Shown: one piece after another, positions 33,442 to 45,060 of the stretch | How the letters are laid out: every line of letters starts with the position of its first letter | Position numbering within the stretch: the first letter of the stretch is position 1 | Assembly: GCF_028858725.1 (NCBI RefSeq) | Contig: NC_084773.1 | Coordinates: 1,912,350-1,976,349 of the forward strand | Reading direction: 5' to 3' | Length of the DNA stretch: 64,000 nt | DNA from: Colius striatus | Lineage: Eukaryota > Chordata > Aves > Coliiformes > Coliidae | Translations under genes and position numbers: made by a program | The notes under the pieces: model-generated | Told to the model about the DNA's origin: nothing | The model's input: the letters and a program-made list of their open reading frames with translations, nothing else | Databases searched by the model: none

Positions 33442-36400
33442 CCTTACTGCAAAGACCTGCTTTTCAATTACCAAGAGCAAAGTCAGTTCACAACAGGCTG
33501 TCACTTCACAATGCACACAGTATATGTAACTCAAATGTGATTGCACTCAGTGACCTGTATTATTTCTTACTCTGTGCACATAAGCTTTTGTAACAGTGTC
33601 TAGAAAATGTATGCCAAAACCTCACTCCAGCAGAAAAATCCTCTCTCTTCTCTTCAGCAGATTTGGTTAGGATGTGTTTTCCAGGTTGATTGCCATCTTC
33701 TCTCTAGAGATACTCCGTGGCTGTTGGCTTCTTGATATTAATTTAATTGCCATACACTTTGGAAGAAAAATACCTCACAGTGAAAGTTTCAGTAAAGATA
33801 CTGAATCATTCACAATATTATATACAAACAGCAATTTAGGCAACATGCAGAAAGTAGTACTGCTTATGTATCCAATTAAGGATTTGTCATTCAATGACAG
33901 ATTGGTTTTGTGTTACAGTCAAGTCTCAGTCACTACACTGTTGGCTGAGCTACGGTTAACACAGTGTTCATGTGTTACAAGTTCCTTGCTTATACACTAA
34001 TCACTAAAAGCCACGGCTTTGCCCCAGTTCAGCAACTGCTACCACACCTCGTTCCACCAACGTCAGACCAACACCTGATAGGATTTCTGCCCAGTGCAAA
34101 CACTTAGGAGATCGATATTACTGTTTTGTCAGATGCTATTAACTAATCTCAGATGACTCGTAGCTATTTGTAAGAATTTTACACCTTTACACCTATATTT
34201 TCAGTTTGAATATCTATTGTCTGATAGTGTGACTCATTATTAAGCTCAGTTATGGAATATTAGACACCAAATACATGCCTTTTAGGAGACTAACACTGTG
34301 GATACAGGAAACAAATCTTGATGAGGCAGCTTTCAGTTCTCTTTTAGCTTTAAAATCAAGCTCCCTCTGTGTTCACAGCACAGTATGTTTTCAGACACTG
34401 CTCTTGACTTTCTTTGCCAAGTTCAGTTTCAACCCTGAAAGCCTGAACCCGTTCATCAATTCAGAAGGAGGAACATGTGCACCACGACACGAATTCCTGA
34501 ATAACTAACCAAGTGTCCTCGAGTGTGTTTTCCCTGGAAAGGAGCACTTCGCACGCTTCCCGGCAGAGGGCAATGGGAGATGTGGCTGCCGGAGCCCTGT
34601 CCCGGGCAGCCAACACGGGAGCCGCTCCGCACCGGGCAGCGGGACCGCTCACCTTTCCAGCCGGCAAATTCCACTGCCCACCGACATAAGGACATTTGAG
34701 GCTTTTACTAAACGTGGCACAGCAACAACCTTGTATTCGTTTTTGTTTCAAACTACTCATACAGCAGTGAAGAGCCCCAGTGCTATTAAAACTGAAAGCA
34801 TGACCAGATTCAAACACATTCAATCATTTCCTTATTTTCACTCGTTTGTTAAACTCGGTTTGGGCAGCATTAGATTGGAAACTTCCGCCTCCAGACGGCA
34901 AGAAATCGTATGAAAGGGGTTTGCAAAAAGAGGAAATAATATGAGTAACAGAGTGGCAGTGAGCTACAAATAACTGAATGACCTACAAAAATACAGCCAA
35001 ATCGTGTCCTATATTTTACCTTTGATAGCAAGGTCATGCATGACTTTAAAAGCCCACTGCAGAGGAAACCTTTAGGTAAGCGCTGCAAGAAGACCCTCCC
35101 CCAAAAAAGGGGGGAAAAATGCCCCTATGATTAAAACCTTCCTGACAAGTTCTTTGGCTGAGTATAAGCACACTCTGCATTTCACTTTCTTGTTTATTGC
35201 AGCTGCAGGAAGGAGGCTTTTGGGGTTGTTCCTCTGGCCCCAACCGAAGCACAAGCACACACAACCTCACTGCCAATTTCCCCCAGTTGACAATAGGGAG
35301 ATGGGAGGGAAATGAGGGAACAGAGAAAGAAAAGAATCAAGGGCTTGGGTTTTTTCCCACCCATGGGCTCTGAAACAGATCTTGGCTGCGCTACCTGTAG
35401 GCAAGATAGAGTTGCAATTAAACTCATAACATTATAGCATCCCAGGGAAAAAAAAAGAACCAATCTAAACCACACTTTCAGAGTCCTGTAGTTTTGTATG
35501 TAGTCTCTGTAATCCCTAAACATCTTCAGCATTGAGCCTTGTGTTACAATAACTCATCCTTGGGATGTGAAACCATTCAGACAGCATATGTCAGATCAGT
35601 CCTGGGATTATTTTATACACACAGAAAAGTGCTCCTGCCAGCAGCGTCACATTGTGCTCATTTATTTTCTGTCTGTTTTCAAATGCCACTGCAGCACTGT
35701 TCATTAGGGACTGGGCTTAAAAGAGAATACCTCAGTGATACACATTTCTTATTCTAAATGAAGAGCCAGATTTGGGTTCTTTGGGGCATATAGAGCTTAA
35801 ATGCATTGTATGCTTTCCTCTCCCTTTCAAAACTGAAGTATAGCTGCATATATAGAAGAATAAAACATTTCCATCTCCCACATGTCTTAAAAAGAACAGC
35901 ATAATCTAGCAAATCCCATCACCAACATAGAAACTACTAAGAAAAAGCTGTTTTCCTCTATCCACTGGAACTGAAATGCTCTTCTTCTGTATTTCAGTGT
36001 ACACTGGGTCATCAGAAAGCTTTTACTGAATTTATAACACAAAACAGCAACTCTGTTTAAAGCTACCAATGCTTACTACCATTCATGAATAAAGAATAAA
36101 ACAGTAGGACCCGCTTCTGACCTTTTTTCCCCAGAAGTCCCTACAAAGAAATGAAAATATAAGTATTTGATTTTAAATTCTGGTGTTTCTCCTTCAAGCA
36201 AACAAGAGTAGAAGTGATCATCAGAAACTGAAAAGCAGTTTGATCTTTGTTACATTGGGACTATGGAATCTAAGCAATTATTTTACAAGGCATTGTAATT
36301 GTTTGTACTTGCAAAACTGGATTAAGAAATCACTGCTATTCTTAAAACACATTTATCACATACATACAAAAGTCAGCATATTTCTTCTTGAGCAGAGCTT

Positions 36401-36643
36401 TCAGCCAACCAGAGTGAATTCCCGTGTACCGCCCACGCTCGTTCTCTCATCCTCCCCTTCCCCAGAGCAATCGCTGCATCTGGCCAGTGTAACGTGGAGA
36501 AGTTTCCAACGTGCCTTACCAGGGTACACCTGCCCCATGGCTGACCCGGGTACAGCTCACCCAGATTGATGCTGTTGCAACTTCCAGCACCCTCAGTGCA
36601 GTTGCTGAAACATAGACCTTAGAAGTCTGGATATGAAAAGGGT
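33442..36643. other. Intergenic sequence with an orphan CpG patch
   Basis: Mostly AT-rich unique DNA with no supported exon. The exception is the CpG-dense patch at 34545-34690, annotated separately. Confidence 0.65.
34545..34690 (-). promoter_or_regulatory. Orphan CpG-dense patch with minus-strand splice-donor match
   Basis: About 145 bases with many CpGs (CCGGAGCC, GCCGCTCCGCACCGGGCAGCGGGACCGC and others, split here by position 34565-34650) stand out from AT-rich flanks. On the minus strand, CTGGAAAG|GTGAGC, with the exon side ending at 34653, fits the splice-donor consensus very well. Together these could mark an unannotated minus-strand first exon, for example of a long non-coding RNA. 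There is no direct transcription evidence, and the open frame through it shows no known protein. Confidence 0.3.
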
Positions 36644-36705
36644 AGATTTAGATTTAGATTTAGATTTAGATTTAGATGATTTAGATTTAGATTTAGATTT
36701 AGATG
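36644..36705. repeat. TAGATT hexanucleotide microsatellite
   Basis: Two blocks of perfect TAGATT (equivalently GATTTA) hexamers are separated by one GAT interruption near 36678. The unit differs from the vertebrate telomere repeat TTAGGG. Confidence 0.95.
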
Positions 36706-39227
36706 ATGTTTAAGACATAAGCCCTATTTTCTTTCAAAGGCATTGGGAATTCAAGTAGTGACAATGAAGCTCTTCACGGGGAAAAAAAAGGAGGCAATAG
36801 TATGGAGGGTTTCATCAGAGGCTTAGAATTTAAAAGTTTGGAGCTTTACTGAGCTTCTCAACATTTTTATGAAGCATTTTGTTCCCTGTAATTCAAACAC
36901 ATTTGTTCTTTGGTTGGAGCTTAATTTTAAAAATATGTCTTGAGTCGAGTGGAAGTCTGACTAATTCCACTGTAAATGCTGCTGAAGATGAACAAAACCA
37001 ACACTCTAATTGAAAAAAAGAAAAGAAAAAGCCTCACACAGACCACAATGAGGATAGTGTCTGAGTTGTGAGACTACAGCTCTCATTTTTCTTAGCCAGC
37101 TTAAAATCAGCACCCATACCGATAAAATTTCTCTAAGGAAATCTTAATGACTTGGGAATACAGAAGCTGAAGTTTCTCTGCTCATCTGTTTTCTCTTCCT
37201 ATTTCTTTCTTTATAAATCTGACTCTTCTGTTTTCCTTTCCCACTAAAACATTCTCATTTAGGTTTTATCCTTCCAGCCCTTCACTGGTACACTGCCTTA
37301 CAATATAAACTAAAGATCATTCACAGGCTTTTAGCCCCATTGTCTGTGCCATGTTGCTTCTTGGAGTTATGGTTGGTCTCCAGGCCCAGCCTCAGTTGAA
37401 GGTATACCAGTGAAGATGAGAAAAAAGTAACATGGATATCCTCCTTCTTTCCTACCTCAACCACTCTTGTCCTTCTCCTTTACAAGAAAAAAAAAGTAGT
37501 GGGAATTAGATGAAGCATCAGCATAATTGATGAGGAATAGTAGTCCTGTTTCGCTCTCTGACTGTTCCTATACTTTTAGAAGGATGTCATCTATATTTGG
37601 TATTAGAATTTCTCTTAATGGTATTAAATAAGCACTTGTGATACACTGTCTATGAACAAGATGTCTTAATATTTTTCACAGGCACACATGGCATCTTCTA
37701 TTTTAAACTGCACTTTTTTCCTACCTATGTTCTATAGCAGGTTGAGAATGACGAGATAACAATAGCTTCCACACTCCTTAAATGCTGGAATCCCATTCTC
37801 CTTTCCTCTATACTCTAGACACAATCTTCTTTAAGAAGAAAAGTTGTTCTAGACTCCTCTTGCCTAAGAAAGGTGCATTTTCTGAAAGGAAACTTCATTT
37901 CAGCTGTTGGAGTCAAAATATGTTGTTATGCCCTTCTTACTGGCTAAGAATGCCGCTTAGCCTTACCTATATTCTGCCACTGCCAAAGGAAGCATGTTTT
38001 TTTTCCTCTTGGCAACCCTTTTGGAGGTATACTATTGTGTTCTCAGAGTACTCGTTCTCAAAGGCTATTGTGAAAACTGTAGTAAACAGAACTCTCAGCA
38101 TCAGGATACAAGAAACAGGATCCAAGGCTGAATCTATTTGCCAAGAGTGGATGTGACCGCTGCCCCATTCAATCCTGGATGGTACAACAGTTCATCTTAG
38201 CTGCTAGATATAGCACATTCTGTAATGAGGAGGACAAAGGTGGCAATTACTGAGAAACCACGTTGCTGGAGAAAACAGCATCAGGATGTAAAAAAAATTT
38301 CCTCTCCATCAGGCAACTAAAGAATGAATCTCAATTACAGAGAGCAGGCTGTAGCTTCAATCTGTAGCGGCGTGTTTCCATGTACTGTTGCAGAGCACCA
38401 CGATTACGACAACTGAGCTGATGACAACTGAGAATTGGCCCAAGGATTGACATTGAAACACTCGAGAGTATTTCAATTAGCTTCTCTGCTCTTTGGCAGA
38501 ATATGTGATGTCAGACATGCCAAGCAGTTCACTTTTATATAAAACTAGAAAAGAGCCAGAAAGTGGTAAATCTAAACAGTTGGGAAGGTGAGATTAAAGA
38601 CAGAATTTCACAGAATAAAACTATAAAGCAGAAGTTTTATTGCATAGAGAATAAAATACTTGAACAGTTATGGATGCATTGATATTCCCTCATTTAGATT
38701 ATTGAAAGAATGAAGGAAATGTACAGGAAAAAAATCCCAATAGATGATAAATCTGATGTTAAAAAAACAAGATTCCATGGATTTAACTATTCATTAAATT
38801 ATTTAATGAATAAACAATAATTAAAGTCATAATTAAAATGGAAAGAATGCATCAAAGCAACTTCAGACAAAGGCAAATAATTGTTTGATACTACTAATCT
38901 TCAAAATTCAGGCATATAAATAAAGATATTCTGGATGTTAGAAAAAAGACAGTTATGGATGTTAAAGACAGTTTGTTATTCAGTCTGATTTAGCCTCCCA
39001 CATAATACAAAGACACAGAAACCTCCCCAGAAAAAATGCTCTAACAAGCCTTTCACTAATCCTTGATAATTACTATATCTTCAAGAGCTACATTAGAATT
39101 TGGTTTCTAGGCTCTGGGTAGTAATACATCACTTTCTAGATGACTTGTTGCAATTCTGTCTTAATCTCAATCTGTGTAGTTGAAATCATGTTACATTGTT
39201 TACCTCTTTCTCCAGTTTCCACTGCTA
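36706..39227. other. Intergenic sequence, no gene seen
   Basis: AT-rich unique DNA. The longest frame (37782-38156, +) lacks any recognisable domain and is not supported as a gene. Confidence 0.65.
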
Positions 39228-39290
39228 GAATCATAGAATTGTTACAGTTGGAAAAGACCTTAAGATAAAGTCCAACTACTAACCCTCCCT
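39228..39290 (-). mobile_element. CR1 LINE terminal fragment, minus orientation
   Basis: GAATCATAGAATTGTTACAG followed by TTGGAAAAGACCTTAAGAT and AAGTCCAACTACTAACCCT is the reverse complement of a CR1 3' end. It shares the GGTCTTTTCCAA-type terminus with the full-orientation copy at 41280, so both are of that subfamily. Only about 60 bases remain. Confidence 0.88.
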
Positions 39291-41269
39291 GCATAGATAC
39301 TTAGTCAATCAAGCTTTACCTCTTCTAGAGGTTGGTCCAATGTGGTAACAATGCTGTAAAGTGTAGTGTGGCTCTCATTTTCTTCTAGTACAGCCTCCCA
39401 CACACTACTACACTTCAGTTGTATCAATAGATACAATGGGCAATGTATCTAATCCTTGAGTAATTCAGAAAACACTACCTATTTTTACTAATATCTCATC
39501 ACTTATCTCACTGGCAAACAGATTCTTTGTTGTTGTTGAAATCCAACATAAAGATGCTCTTTGCCGTGTCTGTAAATTCTTTCTGGCACATAGAGCAAAA
39601 ATAGAATCAATCAAAAATATTCTGTTAATGCAACATTACTGTGCAGGCCCTTTCAAAACCTTTCTTCAGTCTTAACACTTTATCATGAGCAACCAACAAA
39701 GAAACCAGGCAGAAATACCTGTCACAGATATCTAGAGAAAAGAGATAAAAGAGCACTTAAGCATCCACAGAAAATGAGAAGATTCAGGGAAAAAAATGTC
39801 CATAAGGAGGAGAAGTTGAGGGTCATTTTCAGGCACAAATTAACAGTTGAGCAAAGCAAAGACTCAGCATCTTTGTAGAAGCTGCTTCTGTCCCTTTCTA
39901 GCATCTTCCTGTCCCTCACAGTTAGGAAGCATGTGCACAGTCCAAGCAAACCACGTGTGTGCAGTCCAAGCAAAAGCTGTCACTCACCATTTCAGTTTCT
40001 GAAGGTGTTACTTTCTCTACAAGATGCATGTTTTTGTTTCGAGTAGGAATGGATATTTCTGTCTGCTTACTAGTTTTCATCCATGCTCCTATAGTTGAAT
40101 ACAGATCTGAAACAGGTTTTTTGGAGTTGGGAAACAAAGTTGCAGACAACAACCATTTTTTTCCCTTCAGTTCATAAATATCTGTAATGGACTACAGTCC
40201 ACTGAAACAAAGAGCTGGTAGCCCTTAGAGACTGCCCATAGTTATAAGTAAAGGAGCAAGAGATTATATTCTGCTCATCTTACAGTCAGATATAAATTGA
40301 AGTCTTGATTCCTACGATCGTTGACACACACCTACAAATAACTACATTAAAGTAAGTCCTTCCATTAATACAAGTTACTCCAGTGACAGTAGACACATGT
40401 AAACATGTGTGGGATTGCAGTCTAAGTGCTAGCACAGCAATGTCACTTTTAAAATTGACAGAGAATACACAAGATCTTTGGTAACACATAAAATATCCTT
40501 CACTTTTATATTGTTCAAGATGCTGCCCTATCCTTTAAGCAAGTCCATAAACAGGTCCAATCAGCTCACTAGTTAAAACAGCTAAAATAAGATGAAAAAG
40601 TAATAATTTACAGAAACATTTTTGTTCAGTTATATTCCAGAAATAACTAAAGCCACTTTGTTAAAGGAATTTCCCCAATTCTACTTTGGGCAGAGAAAAT
40701 TCTGGAAACTATCACTATGACAATATTTTCACAATTACTCACAGTCTAATTAACATCTGCTTCCAGTGTTTAAGTTATTACAGGGTCATTTATCTACCCA
40801 AAGAATCTTGTACACAACTGAGCAGATTTTTAATGTTCAACGTTTCTGCCTGTAAACTACCAGCACAAAGACATTCACCTGAGGGAACACAATAGGTAAT
40901 TCAGGTCAATGTTTCTCTTCAACATGCCTCCTTAATGCCAGCTTTTCTAGTCACCAGATAGGTAACATCACATAGGAAAGAAATGCAGTCCTTTTTAGAG
41001 AGATCAAAGCAGACTTTTAGCACTGGAAGACAAAACAACAACATTGCAAACACAAAAACTTTCACCAACACACCAGAGATACTGGACCTGGAAAAACTGT
41101 TCTTCAAAAGGTCTGAGGTGAGTGGTCTTAGAGGCACGTTATTAGGAAATACACCTAGAAAATACATGTCTTGGAAAGGTTCTCTCTAAAACACAGTTTT
41201 CCCCACTGTCTCTGTCTTTTCTGAAACATCATGGGCTAGAAAGTGATTAAGTAAACTGGAGCTATTCTT
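39291..41269. other. Intergenic sequence, no gene seen
   Basis: AT-rich unique DNA between two CR1 copies, with no exon or other repeat recognised. Confidence 0.6.
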
Positions 41270-41742
41270 CCACCACTCACTACAAGGACATGGAGGTGCT
41301 GAAGCATGTCCAGAGAGTGGCAACAAAGTTGGTGGAGGGTCTAGAGAAGAGATTTTATGAGGAATGGCTGAGGGAGCCGGGGATGTTTAGCCTAGAGAAG
41401 AGGAGGCTGAGAGAAGACCCTCTGCAACTACCTGGAGTAGTTAGGTGGGGGTCAATCTTCCTCTCCAGTAATGAATGATACAACACAAGGAAATGGGTTC
41501 AAATTGTGCCAAGGAAGGTTTAGACCGGACATTGCAAAGAGCTTTTTCACTGAGAGGGTTGTTAAGCATTGGAAGGGGCTGCCCAGGGAGGTGGTGGAGT
41601 CCCCATCCCTGGAGATACTGAAAAGATGCATAGATGAGGTGCTGAGGGACATGCTTTAGTGATGGGACTAGCAGTGTGAGGTGAGTGGTTAGACTTGATG
41701 ATCTTAAAAGTCTTTTCCAATCATAATGATTCTCTGGTTCTA
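41270..41742 (+). mobile_element. CR1 LINE, 5'-truncated copy, plus orientation
   Basis: The only clear CR1 copy here in + orientation. It starts within the ORF2 3' region (ACAAGGACATGGAGGTGCTG), passes through GAGAAGAGGAGGCTGAGAG and GGGCTGCCCAGGGAGGTGG, and ends with GACTTGATGATCTTAAAAGT, CTTTTCCAATC and a decayed octamer end (ATGATTCTCTGGTTCTAC). The truncated 5' end and short 3' UTR are typical of CR1 retrotransposition. Confidence 0.97.
41290..41659 (+). pseudogene. Remnant of CR1 ORF2 (reverse transcriptase C-terminal tail), frameshifted
   Basis: The first frame (41290-41478) reads [20 protein letters not shown] and later [11 protein letters not shown]. The second (41471-41659) reads [35 protein letters not shown] and LRDML, then a stop at 41657-41659. 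Both match the conserved C-terminal tail downstream of the reverse-transcriptase domain of CR1/jockey-type ORF2. The shift between frames near 41430-41475, together with missing bases around the SQVTSDR-type segment, shows the copy is dead. Only the last 80 bases of the element lie after the stop. Confidence 0.93.
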
Positions 41743-44700
41743 CAGCTGTTGTCCCAGTGTTTTAGGGAAATTACTCCCCTCATTTCCAACTGTTAAATTG
41801 GCCAGTTTCTTCCTAGGACAAATGGGATGTTGAGGAACATATGCTACAGGTTGCACCGTTCAGACAGGGGAGAAAGTTCCAGGGCTCAAGTAGATTCATG
41901 TTCCTCAGCTCAGGCAAAGCACAGCCTACAGCAGCACGTGTGTAGACACCTTTGTGTCGTGTCTGTAGGACTCAAAAAGTAATGGCTTCTCTAAAGAATG
42001 GTTTCAAACTTAAGAGGAGCTCTGTGTTCAGATACAGGTACAATACAAACCTACTGAGTCCAATCTTCTTAATTTTGGCTTTGCTTAATGTTTTTATTAT
42101 GTGACTCAATCTAAAGGTTCTGGAGAGTCTTTTTAACCATGATTCTGGTAGTTATTTTACTTTTGGCTAGGTGTTTGGGACCTCTGTTGTTGTTATTGTT
42201 GTGCCCTGTATAATAAGCATAAATTTCTAGATTACAAAAGCATTTCTTTTAACTTGCTTGTGTTAGCATGTAACTCCTTTTAGTGGCATTTAGCAATGGT
42301 TGAGAAGAGATAAGGTGCCTAATTGAAACAACAGAGAGAATCAGCAGGGGAAAGCCATGACTGGTTCTTGTTACTGCCCTTTTCTCCCAAAGACGTGTTT
42401 TGAAGCATACACCTGGAATCATTGCTACAAAGTACCCAAGAGAGATCAAAAAGGCTCTCCTTGTTCTTTGCTTCCCCAAGCACAAAAAGAAAATCAAGAC
42501 AGTGTTTCAGTTAATGTAATAATGAGGTCAGGAGAACACAGAAAATCTGCTCCTTGTTATAAGAAACCTCAGAAAGCCACCTTTTGCCTTTTGTCTGTGA
42601 CCCCACCCCTACCATACACACCATTTATCAACTCCATTCAAAAGTTTCCCTCCTCTCCCTTTTCTCCCTCTCCCATCAGGAAGCCAACTTGCCCAGGGCT
42701 CCAGCCAGACCCCTGGGACTCCAGCTGCACGCTCCCAGATCACGATGCATTCTCGCCTTTTTTGGACATGGGGTGAAGCTCTTTGCTACTGCACAGCACA
42801 AAGGGATGCTAATTCAGGCAGAGCATGCACTGGACCAAATTCTGCTCTCAGACACCCACACAATTCCTGTTGTAAGTCACATGTGTGCACATTTCTGACA
42901 GCAGGATATGCCCACTTGGGCTCTGCCTTAATGCATCAGAGTCGTGTGGCTGCCTTTTTAATAGCAACAAAAGTGTAAAGAAATGATTTTTTAAAGCTTG
43001 GGGGCGTAGGCAGACTGGTAATGTTTCTCCAACTGAAACCCAACGGTTAGAAGAAGACAGTTAAGCAAACCAAAGACTCTAAACCAATTTTAGACCTTTC
43101 TCACTTAAAATGGGCTTTAAAAGACTAACTTATGACCAGGGCAACTGCCTATTTTAATATGGGCTGAGTGACAGATTTCATTTTGAAATTCATTATGGGG
43201 AAGCTTCATAACTCTTTTAAAAGGTCATACAGAAGAGCTTCAGCAGCAGCTCAACTGTTATTATTTAAGCATAAGGGTAAGAGGTGATTGGCATATGGAA
43301 AAGCAGTACAGTGTCAAAGTGTAAAGAAAGTGGAGCTAGATGTCAACACAACTCACAATGTTGAGAAGAAATAGCTATAAAATTGGTTTTAAATGTGTCA
43401 GGGGAGTAGACAAATACAGTTTAATAAATAACTTTACCAGATCTTCTGGAAGCATACAAAATATTTAGATAATGATTATTGAAAGACAAGAAGATAACAC
43501 AATCAGAAAGAAGTGAATTTAGTGTTTGGGTTTGCTGTCATAGCCTCAGATCTCATAGCAAGAAACGTTCCTAGTTTCACCTGGCTACTATAAATCTTAT
43601 TTATTTTCCCAATTTAAGTGGTTTCAGGGTGTGAGAGAAGCAAATTAACATAACTGGGAAATAAGATATACTGCTGTCTGTTTCAAAAGCTACTGCCAGT
43701 AACAGAAGTGCATCTATTCCTACAAGGACAGTTTCTCAAATATATAAACATTAATTTAAAGAAAGGTTTGGGAACATTTAGAAACCTGGCCTGGTAAATA
43801 GGTCAGACCATAAGAAATCACATCATGCAATTTAACAGTTGGGAACATTATGTAATAAAAAAAGCTGAGGTAAAGACCTGTACAAATGGAGCTGAGGTTT
43901 CCAACTAAAGGAAAAAAAATCCATTTAAAAAGGTACACTCATGAAGAAAGAACTCCAGACAAAAAGAGACTGGAGCTGCATGATGAGTAAACAGGAAACT
44001 GGAGGCAGAAAAGATAGAATGGAAGGACCTTGCTGCCATATGCCAGAGCAGTTATCCTAAATCACTTCTTTGTTCCCAGCTAAGATTAGCAGTTTCAATA
44101 ATTTAACTCGGAGGAATAGGTTAAATTCTTAAAACCAACAACAATTTTTCCCACTTTCAGTAATCTTTGCACATATATCTAGACAAAAGTCATCTTGCTA
44201 ACTTTTTTCCTCTCAATAATTACAATGAAAGTTAAAACCTTACAATACTCACCATCTGCATCTAGCATGACAGTATGGAACATTTCATTTGAAAGTTGGG
44301 TTTTCACACCTTGGGTGTTTGTTATCATGCTTTCACTCCATTATATACAATTGTCACTTAGATGAGAACTTGTTCTAGCTGGCCTGAAAAAAATGTCCTT
44401 GAAGAATAAAGTTGCCCAAGCCACAGTGTACAAACAAGCCATTTTTTCCCAAAAAGCCCTTTTTGTTGCAACTTCCATATTCTCTCAGTAGTAATCCCTC
44501 TGTTTCTAGGAGTGAAATTATCAGAGCTGTTCCCCAGTGAGTTGAAACTTTTGTGGTCTCTCTGGAAGAAGCTGCTGTAAAAACTTTGCACTCACATTTC
44601 AAATGATGTTTTGCTCATTCTGTTCATTTAAAGCAGGTGTAAATGATTATTGAGAAAAAATCTAATTACAGAAAACCAGCTGTTACAGAAAATGGAACTT

Positions 44701-45014
44701 CACTTGTGACCCAGTTTGTAGTGTTTAAAAGGATGGGCTATAGTAAGAAAATCCTGCTTTTACACTTCATTATCTGCATGTTATGATATGTTATTCTTAA
44801 AAAAAAAATAGGCTTTTGGTGATCTATAAATTGAATTATCTATAGTGCCTATTTACAGAAAGGAACCCAACTAGCAAAGGGTCTAACTCCATACAACAAA
44901 AATTACTGTTTAAATGTGGATACTTTGAAACTAAGCAGATTTCATCTGGAAAAAAAAAAAAATAGATACAAAATCAATTCCAATTACAACTTCCCAACTC
45001 AATCAAATTTTCTA
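41743..45014. other. Intergenic sequence, no gene seen
   Basis: Unique DNA with a short GTT-rich tract near 42187-42205. The frames at 42357-42776 (+) and 42584-42898 (+) show no domain and are not supported as genes. Confidence 0.6.
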
Positions 45015-45060
45015 TCATAGAACCATAGATTCGTTTTGGCTGGAAGAGACCTTCTACCCA
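45015..45060 (-). mobile_element. CR1 LINE terminal fragment, minus orientation
   Basis: ATCATAGAACCATAGATTCG followed by TTTTGGCTGGAAGAGACCTT is the reverse complement of a CR1 3' terminus of the TTGGCTGGAAGAGACC type. Only about 45 bases are recognisable, making it the shortest and one of the more decayed copies. Confidence 0.8.

Noticed and set aside
36644..36705. Interstitial telomere repeat
   Set aside because: The unit is TAGATT, not TTAGGG, so it is an ordinary microsatellite.
42357..42776. 139-codon plus-strand frame
   Set aside because: Pro/Ser-rich by local C-rich composition, with no domain and no splice context to support it.
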